From JAAYDI01 sp052034005 (lineage in GTDB: Bacteria; Planctomycetota; Planctomycetia; Pirellulales; Pirellulaceae), in assembly GCA_052034005.1 (NCBI GenBank), contig JBPOJB010000059.1:1-18183 (forward strand): a DNA stretch of 18,183 bases, in the 5' to 3' direction. Below are positions 12,825-18,183 of the stretch, piece by piece (within the stretch, counting starts at the first letter, position 1; each line of letters begins with the position of its first letter). The notes below the pieces were generated by a model that made no database searches, had not been told where the DNA came from, and worked only from the letters and a program-made list of their open reading frames with translations. Position numbers and translations under genes: made by a program.

Positions 12825-13808
12825 CTAGTTCTCTTGCTCCGCCCTCGGTCGCCCCAGCCACTTCACCACGGCAAACCCCAGCAGGAACACGGCCGCGGTG
12901 CCGACGATCCCTGCCAGGCCGGTCGACACGCGCTCTGCTTCCACGCCCGGCACCGCGTAGTCGCTCAAGGGAGCACTGCTCCAGATCGGCGGCCCCTCGC
13001 CTCGTTCCAGGAATCCGGCCCTTTGCGCAACGCGCTCCAATCCGTCGGGCAAGCTGGACGCGAACGGGCTGACCAGCGCCGCCAGCAGCGCGGCCAGGAG
13101 CAACCCCGCCCCCGCGATCTTCCAGGTCGCGCTCAGCCGCAGGCGCCCGTCGCCGCGTGCTTCCGTTGCGGCCCACGCCGGCAGAATGTCCGGCCGCGAA
13201 GCGACGACGGCCGACAGGACGGCCGCCGTGATCAGCGCTTCCCCGACGCCGATGACCATATGCGTGGACAGCATCAATGGGAACACGACGTACAGCGGAC
13301 TGGTCCCCGAGAGGGCCAGTTCCAGGGCACACGCGGCCGCGGCCAGCACGACGCTCACCCAGCTGGCGAGCGCCCCGGCCGCCAGGTAACCGCCACGGCC
13401 CCGCGGCAAGACGGCGCGCAGGGCCCGCATGACCCCGTAGCCAGCGAAACACCCGATCACCGCCATGTTGCAGATGTTCGTGCCCAGCGCCGTCAAGCCG
13501 CCATCGCCAAACGCCAACGCCTGCAACGTCACGACCAGCGACATGGTCAGGCACGCGCGCCAGGGCCCCATCAGCGCCGTGACGGCGGCCGCGCCCAGGA
13601 AGTGCCCGCTCGTGCCGCCGCCGATCGGGAAATTGAGCATCTGGGCGGCGAACACGAACGCTCCGGTCGTCGCCAACAGCGGGACCGCCTGCGGCTGGTC
13701 GCGGACTTCCCGCGACGCGCGCCAGGTGCTGGCCGCCAACGTGCCGGCCGCCAGGGCGGCCCCCACCACATTCACTGGTCCTGAGACGAATCCATCGGGA
13801 ATATGCAT
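12825..13808 (-). CDS. nikMN: Nickel-binding S component, NikM-NikN (PDGLE) fusion
   Basis: A 327-residue membrane protein that binds the metal ion and gives the transporter its specificity. The start at 13808 is certain from MHIPDGF: in NikM/CbiM the amino terminus and His2 form part of the metal site. The NikM part (about 1-210) has several helices, 'MLNFPIGGGTSGHFLGAA' with the expected His, 'GTNICNMAVIG' and 'LSTHMVIGVGEALIT'. A NikN/PDGLE domain follows: a helix near 240, then 'SLPDGLERVAQRAGF' and 'SPLxDYAVPG'-like 'APLSDYAVPGV', then a last helix. The gene lies 58 bases after nikR and 3 before nikQ, so the four genes form one operon. Cobalt transport by this family is also known; the NikR gene argues for nickel. 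Confidence 0.92.
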   Translation of the reverse strand: MHIPDGFVSGPVNVVGAALAAGTLAASTWRASREVRDQPQAVPLLATTGAFVFAAQMLNFPIGGGTSGHFLGAAAVTALMGPWRACLTMSLVVTLQALAFGDGGLTALGTNICNMAVIGCFAGYGVMRALRAVLPRGRGGYLAAGALASWVSVVLAAAACALELALSGTSPLYVVFPLMLSTHMVIGVGEALITAAVLSAVVASRPDILPAWAATEARGDGRLRLSATWKIAGAGLLLAALLAALVSPFASSLPDGLERVAQRAGFLERGEGPPIWSSAPLSDYAVPGVEAERVSTGLAGIVGTAAVFLLGFAVVKWLGRPRAEQEN

Positions 13809-13866
13809 GGTCAGGTCACCACGGGTTGGAGGACATCGGCGGAACTCCCGGCCGCCCGGCCGGACG

Positions 13867-14283
13867 CTACGCAAGACTCTTGCCCACCGCCACCATCACC
13901 GGCGCGCTGTGTTTCACCCCCTTCATCGACTTGAACAGGTTGACCAGCTCGCGGATCTGGGAGGCCTTGCCCTTGACCACGATGATCTCCAGGCAATGAT
14001 GGTGGTCCAGATGCACGTGCTGCGTCGACACGATCACCGCGCCGTAGTCATGCTGCACGTCCATCAGCCGCTTGACGATCCCCTGACGGTGGTGATCGTA
14101 CACGAGCGTGATCGAGCCGGCCACCACCTGGTTGTGCGTCCAGGCCTGCTCGGACAACGATTGCCGCATGAGCGCTTTGATCGCTTCGGACCGGGTGGGG
14201 TACCCTTGCTGGCGGACATGCGCGTCGAAACCCTCGAGCAGGTTATGGTCCAACGACATACTGATTCGAGCCAGATCCGACAT
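13867..14283 (-). CDS. nikR: Nickel-responsive repressor NikR
   Basis: A 138-residue ribbon-helix-helix regulator that represses nickel uptake when nickel binds. The start at 14283 follows a strong GGAGGTG 6 bases upstream. Residues 4-45 are the DNA-binding domain ('ARISMSLDHNLLEGFDAHV' and 'YPTRSEAIKALMRQSL'). Residues 53-135 are the ACT-like metal domain with all four square-planar ligands: His78 in 'VQHDYG', His89 and His91 in 'STQHVHLDH', Cys97 in 'HHCLE' (counterparts of E. coli His76, His87, His89, Cys95). It is first in the operon and its promoter carries a candidate operator (14296-14323), so autoregulation is likely. Confidence 0.96.
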   Translation of the reverse strand: MSDLARISMSLDHNLLEGFDAHVRQQGYPTRSEAIKALMRQSLSEQAWTHNQVVAGSITLVYDHHRQGIVKRLMDVQHDYGAVIVSTQHVHLDHHHCLEIIVVKGKASQIRELVNLFKSMKGVKHSAPVMVAVGKSLA

Positions 14284-14295
14284 GGCGCACCTCCG

Positions 14296-14331
14296 ATCAT
14301 ACACTCTAGTAATCCAGTATTACGGCCGCAA
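14296..14331 (-). promoter_or_regulatory. nikR-operon promoter with candidate NikR operator
   Basis: Minus strand: -35 TTGCGG (14331-14326), 17-base spacer, -10 TAGAGT (14308-14303). Over spacer and -10 lies an imperfect dyad, ATCATAC (14296-14302) and GTATTAC (14317-14323), arms matching at 5 of 7 positions with 14 bases between. A 28-bp dyad with GTAT/ATAC half-sites is in the range of NikR operators, though arm orientation differs from the E. coli GTATGA-N16-TCATAC site. A second small dyad GTAAT-N5-ATTAC (14309-14323) overlaps it. Confidence 0.5.
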
Positions 14332-14350
14332 GAGCGACTCCGGCACACTG

Positions 14351-14379
14351 CTGACGGCCTGCGCCCGTTCGGATACACT
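14351..14379 (+). promoter_or_regulatory. Sigma-70-type promoter of the lipase-like gene
   Basis: CTGACG (14351-14356) and TACACT (14374-14379) are 17 bases apart, each matching 4 of 6 consensus bases. Transcription would begin near 14386, leaving a 60-base leader before the gene at 14446. It diverges from the nikR promoter, about 20 bases away. Confidence 0.4.
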
Positions 14380-14445
14380 GAACGGTGCGCGGAAGGCGGT
14401 CGCGCCCCGCGCGTCGAGGCGGGCGGCGGCTAGGGAGGTGGGATC

Positions 14446-15807
14446 ATGCGTGATGGAATTCGTGGGCGGGCGGCGCGGGTCATCGCGTGGGCGGCTTTGG
14501 CCGCATGGACGACCATCGCCATGGGTCAGGAGTCTGCGGGCCCGCGCCCCGCAGAAGGCGGGCTCGGAGATGATATCGTGCTGGAACGCGACCGGGACAC
14601 GCAGACGCTTCGCATCAAGATCCCGGCCCGGGACAACCGCGTCGCCTGGAGCGACGTGCTCAAGGTCCTGATGGAGCTGGGCCACCTCGATCAGGAGGTC
14701 GTGCAGGACAAGCTCCCGCAGGGCGCACTGGACCTGACGCGCCCCTACAGCATGTACGCGATCACCGCCGCCAATGTGTGGTTGGCGCCGGACATTCGGA
14801 TGCAGATCGTTCCGGCCAGCCGCAGCGCGGGCGCACACCTGTTGATCACGGTGGACGAGGCGGCCGTCCTGGCCAAGCGGCGGGCACTGACCAAGCGACT
14901 CCGCGACCGGATCACGAAGGACGATGCCCGGCCGAGCGCGGTCCAATCCGGTTTGCAGCTGCCGGCCGACTGGGATCAGTCCGACACGCGGCAGCCATTG
15001 GTGCTGGTGGTGCACGGCTTCCAATCGTCGTCCGCGCGGTTCGAGCCGCTGGCGGCCGCCCTACGTGCCAGCGGACTGATGGCCGGCACGTACAGCTACC
15101 CGGACGATCAGCCGATCGCGTCGTCCGCAGAGCTGTTGTCGCGCGACCTGAAGAACCTCGCATCCTCGCACCCCCAGCGGCAGATCGCCCTGCTGGCGCA
15201 TTCGATGGGAGGACTCGTGGCGCGGATGGTGATCGAAGACCCGCGATTGGACCCCGGGAATGTGTACCGCCTGATCATGGTGGCGACGCCCAACCAGGGC
15301 TCGCTGCTGGCCCGCTTCGCGTTCGGCCTGGAGATCCTCGAGCAGGTCATGCCGGACGCCGAGCGCACCGGCATGGCCCGGTTCTACGCGGCGATCGAAG
15401 ATGGCCTCTCGGAAGCGGCCGTGGACCTGCAGCCCGATTCGGTATTTCTCCGCCAGCTCAATTCGCGCGCGCGGAACCCCAAGGTGCAGTACACGATCTT
15501 CCTGGGCACGGGTGGCTATTTCACGCGCCGCCAGGTGGACCAGTTGCGTGCACGTCTGGCGACGGCGAAGTCCAAGAGCGACGTCCTCGGCCTGGTCGCC
15601 CCGCGCATCGACGAGACCCTGGCGGATCTGGACGAGGTGATACGCGGCCTGGGGGACGGCGTGGTGGCCGTCAAACGCGGTAAGCTTGCCGGCGTGGACG
15701 ACGTGGTCGTGCGGGAATTCACACACCTGGGAGTCCTGCAGCAGCCGGCGGGCCTGGACGCCGATCTGCTGTACAAGCTGATCCTGCAGAGGCTCCAGAA
15801 GAAGTAG
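14446..15807 (+). CDS. Exported lipase/esterase-like alpha/beta-hydrolase
   Basis: A 453-residue serine hydrolase, probably exported. ATG 14446 follows GGGAGGTGG; the N-terminus (basic, then 'VIAWAALAAWTTIAMGQ') is a signal peptide. Residues about 40-155 form an N-terminal region of unknown fold ('QTLRIKIPARDNRVAWSDVLKVLMELG', cited by key parts) that may bind a substrate or partner. The hydrolase domain starts with 'LVLVVHGFQSSSARFEPLAAAL' and has the nucleophile elbow 'AHSMGGLVARM' (Ser253), then 'VATPNQGS', acid Asp404 in 'LGDGVVAVKRG' and His427 in 'FTHLGVLQ'. The full triad and the GDGVV...H-L order are those of lipases of the PGAP1/EstA-type group. The stop is followed by a 7-bp hairpin at 15816-15832. 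Substrate not predictable. Confidence 0.85.
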   Translation: MRDGIRGRAARVIAWAALAAWTTIAMGQESAGPRPAEGGLGDDIVLERDRDTQTLRIKIPARDNRVAWSDVLKVLMELGHLDQEVVQDKLPQGALDLTRPYSMYAITAANVWLAPDIRMQIVPASRSAGAHLLITVDEAAVLAKRRALTKRLRDRITKDDARPSAVQSGLQLPADWDQSDTRQPLVLVVHGFQSSSARFEPLAAALRASGLMAGTYSYPDDQPIASSAELLSRDLKNLASSHPQRQIALLAHSMGGLVARMVIEDPRLDPGNVYRLIMVATPNQGSLLARFAFGLEILEQVMPDAERTGMARFYAAIEDGLSEAAVDLQPDSVFLRQLNSRARNPKVQYTIFLGTGGYFTRRQVDQLRARLATAKSKSDVLGLVAPRIDETLADLDEVIRGLGDGVVAVKRGKLAGVDDVVVREFTHLGVLQQPAGLDADLLYKLILQRLQKK

Positions 15808-15815
15808 GGCGCTCG

Positions 15816-15832
15816 GCCGCCGTCTCGGCGGC
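15816..15832 (+). terminator. Hairpin after the lipase-like gene, possible terminator
   Basis: GCCGCCG (15816-15822) and CGGCGGC (15826-15832) form a perfect 7-bp stem with a TCT loop, 9 bases after the stop codon. No T tract follows, so intrinsic termination is uncertain. Confidence 0.4.
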
Positions 15833-16013
15833 GCGTGCCCGACCGGTCCAGCATCCCAGCTCCACGTCGCCGGTCGCGGGCCGCGTGTTCTGCAATCTGG
15901 CGCGTGCCTCTAGGCAAACGGCCTTCCATCCGCAAAAATGGGGCCCACGTTTCATCAGATCTTCTCTGGCGGTGGAAGGCCGCGCACAGATACTCGGAAG
16001 GAGACGCTCGTTC

Positions 16014-17585
16014 GTGGCAGAATCATCCACATCTCAGCAGGACGTGACACTCACTGAATACTCCTCCACGCACAAGCTGGTCCACGACACGATCGTCGCG
16101 TGGCTGCGAGAGGAAGCATCGCGGCAGGTTGACCATATCGACTACGACGCCCGGCTATTGGATCTGGGCATCGATTCGCTTGGCGCTGCCAACATCGGGG
16201 CGCAGCTGGAGGAATCCACCGGCAAGACGCTCAATCCGGAGATCCTGTACGAACTCGAGACGATCAACGAGCTGGCCGAGCACCTGGACAGTCTGAGTAT
16301 CTCGCCGCGGCGGGCGGCGGAGGCGGTCCGTGCCGCGCCAGCCGTGTGCGTGGCGGCCGGCGACGAGCGCGTGTTGCCCGCGTCCTCGCCCCACAGCGGA
16401 CTCCTTCATCGCTACGAACGGCTGAACCGCCGAGTGAACCGCCTGAAGCAGGAGGGGCGCTACTTCTTCGAACCCGAGATTTCCGCCCACGACGGCGCCT
16501 GGGTGGTGGTCGACGGGAAGCGCATGCTGATGCTCGGTTCCTACGAGTACCTCGGCCTGCTCGGCCACCCGCACCTGAAGCAGACGGCGATCGATACGAT
16601 TGGGGCGTTCGGCACCGGGCATCATGGGGTCCGGCTGCTCGCAGGCACCACCACGGTGCACCGGCAGCTGGAACGTAAATTGGCCGCGTTCATGCGGACG
16701 GAGGACGCGGTCGTCTACAGCAGCGGATACGTGACCAACCTGGCCACGATCTCGACGCTCGTAGGGCCCGGGGATGTCGTAATCGGGGACCAGTGGAACC
16801 ATGCCAGCATCATGGACGGGTGCCGCATGTCGGGCGCCGAATTTCGCGAATCCGCGCACAACGACCTGGACTCGCTGGCCGGGCTGCTGGCCGATGCGGG
16901 TCCCGGCCGGACGTTGGTCGTCGTGGACGCTGTGTTCAGCATGGATGGCGACATCATCGACCTGCCGGGCGTGGTCGATCTGTGTAAGAAGTACGGCGCG
17001 CTGCTGATGGTGGACGAAGCGCACAGCCTCGGCGTGCTGGGCGAGACCGGGCGCGGCGTGCAGGAGCACTTTCATCTGGATCCCGGCGACATCGACATCA
17101 AGATGGGCACGTTGTCCAAGACGTTGGCCGGATGCGGCGGTTTCGTGGCCGCGTCCGAGCAGGTGACGACCTACCTCCGGCACCACGCGCGCGGGTACAT
17201 CTTCAGCGGCGCCTTGCCCGCCGGCCAGGCCAGCGTCGCGATCGCGGCGCTGGAGGTGCTCGAGCAGGAACCCGCGCTCGTCGCGCGCCTGCAGGCAAAC
17301 ACGTCCTACTACCTGCGCGGGCTCAAGCAACTCGGATTCGACACGGCCAAGAGCGTCACGCCCATCGTCCCGATCATGATGCGCGATGATGAGACCGCTT
17401 TGGAGATGACACGGCTGTGCCGCGCCGATGGGCTGCTGGTCATCCCGGTGTGCTACCCGGCTGTGCCGATGGACGCGCCGCGCTTGCGCACCTGCGTCTC
17501 GGCCATCCAGGCCCAGGACGAGCTGGACTTCGCCCTGGAAGTCCTGGCGCGCGCGGGACGCCGGACGGGGCTGATCGGACCCTAA
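16014..17585 (+). CDS. Acyl carrier domain fused to an alpha-oxoamine synthase
   Basis: A 523-residue two-domain enzyme. Residues about 20-95 are an acyl carrier domain with the phosphopantetheine site Ser55 in 'LLDLGIDSLGAANI'. After a linker (about 96-135), residues about 140-515 are a PLP enzyme of the alpha-oxoamine synthase family (BioF, Kbl, serine palmitoyltransferase, CqsA): 'GSYEYLGLLGHP', 'GTGHHGVRLLAGTTTVHRQLE', 'DEAHSLGVLGETGRG' (Asp334, His337) and the PLP lysine Lys369 in 'GTLSKTLAGCGGF'. Such enzymes condense an acyl thioester with an amino acid, releasing CO2. The fused carrier suggests that the acyl donor is delivered from the protein's own pantetheine arm rather than from CoA. 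The GTG at 16014 is chosen for GGAAGGAG 10 bases upstream. No other lipid or polyketide gene lies in the window. Domain calls are firm; product is unknown. Confidence 0.9.
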   Translation: MAESSTSQQDVTLTEYSSTHKLVHDTIVAWLREEASRQVDHIDYDARLLDLGIDSLGAANIGAQLEESTGKTLNPEILYELETINELAEHLDSLSISPRRAAEAVRAAPAVCVAAGDERVLPASSPHSGLLHRYERLNRRVNRLKQEGRYFFEPEISAHDGAWVVVDGKRMLMLGSYEYLGLLGHPHLKQTAIDTIGAFGTGHHGVRLLAGTTTVHRQLERKLAAFMRTEDAVVYSSGYVTNLATISTLVGPGDVVIGDQWNHASIMDGCRMSGAEFRESAHNDLDSLAGLLADAGPGRTLVVVDAVFSMDGDIIDLPGVVDLCKKYGALLMVDEAHSLGVLGETGRGVQEHFHLDPGDIDIKMGTLSKTLAGCGGFVAASEQVTTYLRHHARGYIFSGALPAGQASVAIAALEVLEQEPALVARLQANTSYYLRGLKQLGFDTAKSVTPIVPIMMRDDETALEMTRLCRADGLLVIPVCYPAVPMDAPRLRTCVSAIQAQDELDFALEVLARAGRRTGLIGP

Positions 17586-17591
17586 CTGACC

Positions 17592-17608
17592 GTTGGCCTT
17601 CGGCCAAC
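17592..17608 (+). terminator. Hairpin after the ACP-synthase gene, possible terminator
   Basis: GTTGGCC (17592-17598) and GGCCAAC (17602-17608) form a perfect 7-bp stem with a TTC loop, 6 bases after the stop codon. A T tract is missing, so it may stabilise the transcript end rather than terminate alone. Confidence 0.45.
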
Positions 17609-17616
17609 ATGGATGA

Positions 17617-17782
17617 GAATGACGAAGCACGAAATACCCAAGCACGAAGGAATGACGAAGCCCGAAGCCCGAAGAACTCAGGCGGTCAACCGAGGATAAC
17701 GCTCGTACGAACGTCCGGCTCGTCATTCGTGCTTCCTCATTCGGACTTCCTTCGTGCTTGGGTATTTCGTGCTTCGTCATTC
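17617..17782. repeat. 36-bp perfect inverted repeat built of GAAGCACGAA words
   Basis: The 36 bases at 17617-17652 (starting GAATGACGAAGCACGAAA) are the exact reverse complement of 17747-17782, with 94 bases between. The arms and part of the interior are made of short words such as GACGAAGCACGAA and GAAGCCCGAA. This word family is familiar from intergenic repeats of planctomycete and other uncultured genomes, an impression that I could not check by search. Confidence 0.9.
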
Positions 17783-17847
17783 CGCAAGAGGTCCTTGCCG
17801 AATCGCGCACGGTCATAGGGCGGCACAACGACCGTCAGGTGTCTGCT

Positions 17848-17952
17848 CCTGTGTACCCGCCGGGCCAGAGTCCGCCGCCCGGCGGACGGCGGCCCGCGCG
17901 CTGGACACCGGCGGCCGGCACCTGAGCCCGCGGCGGACGACGGTGGCGCCTG
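17848..17952. repeat. 105-bp direct repeat, copy 1
   Basis: This copy aligns without gaps to 17994-18098, 146 bp further on, with about nine mismatches. It contains a 7-bp stem GTCCGCC/GGCGGAC (17870-17876, 17881-17887) with loop GCCC, and a longer-range pair CACCG/CGGTG (17906-17910, 17941-17945). Confidence 0.85.
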
Positions 17953-17993
17953 GGTGCAGGGTGCGGACGATCTTGTTGCACGCCGTCCGCTGG

Positions 17994-18098
17994 CCTGTGT
18001 AACCGCAGGGCCAGAGTCCGCCGTCAGGCGGACGCCGGCCCGCGCGCTGGACACCGGCGGCTAGTACCTGAACCCGCGGCGGACGACGGTGGCGCCTG
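17994..18098. repeat. 105-bp direct repeat, copy 2
   Basis: Second copy of the 105-bp repeat. Both stems seen in copy 1 are kept exactly (GTCCGCC at 18016-18022, GGCGGAC at 18027-18033), while the loop changes from GCCC to GTCA. GTAACCGCAGG at 17999-18009 has its exact complement at the very end of the window (18173-18183), so more structure probably continues beyond. Confidence 0.85.
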
Positions 18099-18183
18099 AG
18101 GGACCGGGTGCGTGCGCTGGTCAGGCGTGGATTCGCTGCCGACCGCCTCCCCACAGCGCGCGGCCCGTTGGGCCTGCGGTTAC

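Larger units (their letters stand above)
17586..18183. other. Non-coding, repeat-rich right end
   Basis: Nearly 600 bases without a convincing gene. It holds, in order, a short hairpin, a 36-bp perfect inverted repeat with a degenerate interior, and two 105-bp direct repeats. The open frames here follow the repeats and have no start signals or recognisable protein features. Confidence 0.75.

Noticed and set aside
12054..13784. A 576-codon plus-strand open frame opposite nikQ and nikMN
   Set aside because: GC-rich codon bias opens the opposite frame; its product is Arg/Gln/Pro-rich without domains, while the minus strand encodes conserved ECF proteins.
15885..16013. An N-terminal extension of the ACP-synthase protein to an ATG at 15885
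   Set aside because: The 43 extra residues are basic and unlike a carrier domain; GTG 16014 has a strong GGAAGGAG and directly precedes the carrier domain.
16014..17585. Calling the PLP enzyme bioF or kbl
   Set aside because: The fused carrier domain and the GVRLLAGTTTVH motif are not typical of either, and no biotin or threonine-degradation genes are nearby.
17848..18098. A protein with two repeat domains
   Set aside because: No frame shows start signals or protein character through both copies, and the differences between copies favour stem conservation rather than codon positions.

Overview
This window is GC-rich, densely coded bacterial chromosome, most likely from a member of the Planctomycetota. 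The main reason is the gene at 1320-2216 (minus): a type IV pilin-like leader (GFTLVELLVVIAIIG) followed by the 'LLPAVQAAREAARR' segment and a C-terminal 'FVLGDGSVHMI' motif. That is the DUF1559 family, which is massively expanded in planctomycetes. Several other exported proteins and degenerate intergenic repeats fit the same kind of genome. The assignment is inference from family knowledge; no ribosomal RNA or other phylogenetic marker is present.

Layout. 1-519: a terminator for a gene outside the window, then a gene-free stretch. 520-1293 (+): an exported FKBP-type prolyl isomerase. 1320-2744 (minus): the DUF1559 protein and, upstream of it, a small Cys/His-rich exported protein. 2745-3108: a divergent control region with a perfect 13-bp hairpin. 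3109-4338 (+): an exported alpha/beta-hydrolase (acetyl-esterase type), converging with 4335-5150 (minus), a DUF4395-rhodanese membrane protein with an operator-like dyad over its promoter. 5243-5504: short tandem repeats. 5505-8102 (minus): an exported DUF4139-like protein and a Gly/Arg-rich exported protein ending in an EF-hand loop. These are divergent from 8456-11183 (+), an OmpR-type response regulator and its histidine kinase. 11320-14283 (minus): a complete nickel ECF-transport operon, nikR-nikMN-nikQ-nikO. 14446-15807 (+): an exported lipase-like hydrolase. 16014-17585 (+): a fusion of an acyl carrier domain to an alpha-oxoamine synthase. 17586-18183: non-coding, with a 36-bp perfect inverted repeat and two 105-bp direct repeats.

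How the parts work together. NikR, with all four nickel ligands and a dyad over its own promoter, should repress the ECF transporter when nickel is sufficient; NikMN binds the metal, NikQ couples, NikO hydrolyses ATP. The two-component system probably controls itself and the neighbouring DUF4139 gene: 11-bp-spaced direct repeats, the usual footprint of OmpR/PhoB-family regulators, lie 20 and 22 bp upstream of -10-like hexamers at both promoters.

The most interesting items are the ACP-alpha-oxoamine synthase fusion, which could release an acyl chain from a carrier domain onto an amino acid; the predicted regulon of the two-component system; the unusual Gln in the switch position of NikO; and the structured repeats at the right end. 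No RNA gene, insertion sequence, CRISPR array or riboswitch was recognised.
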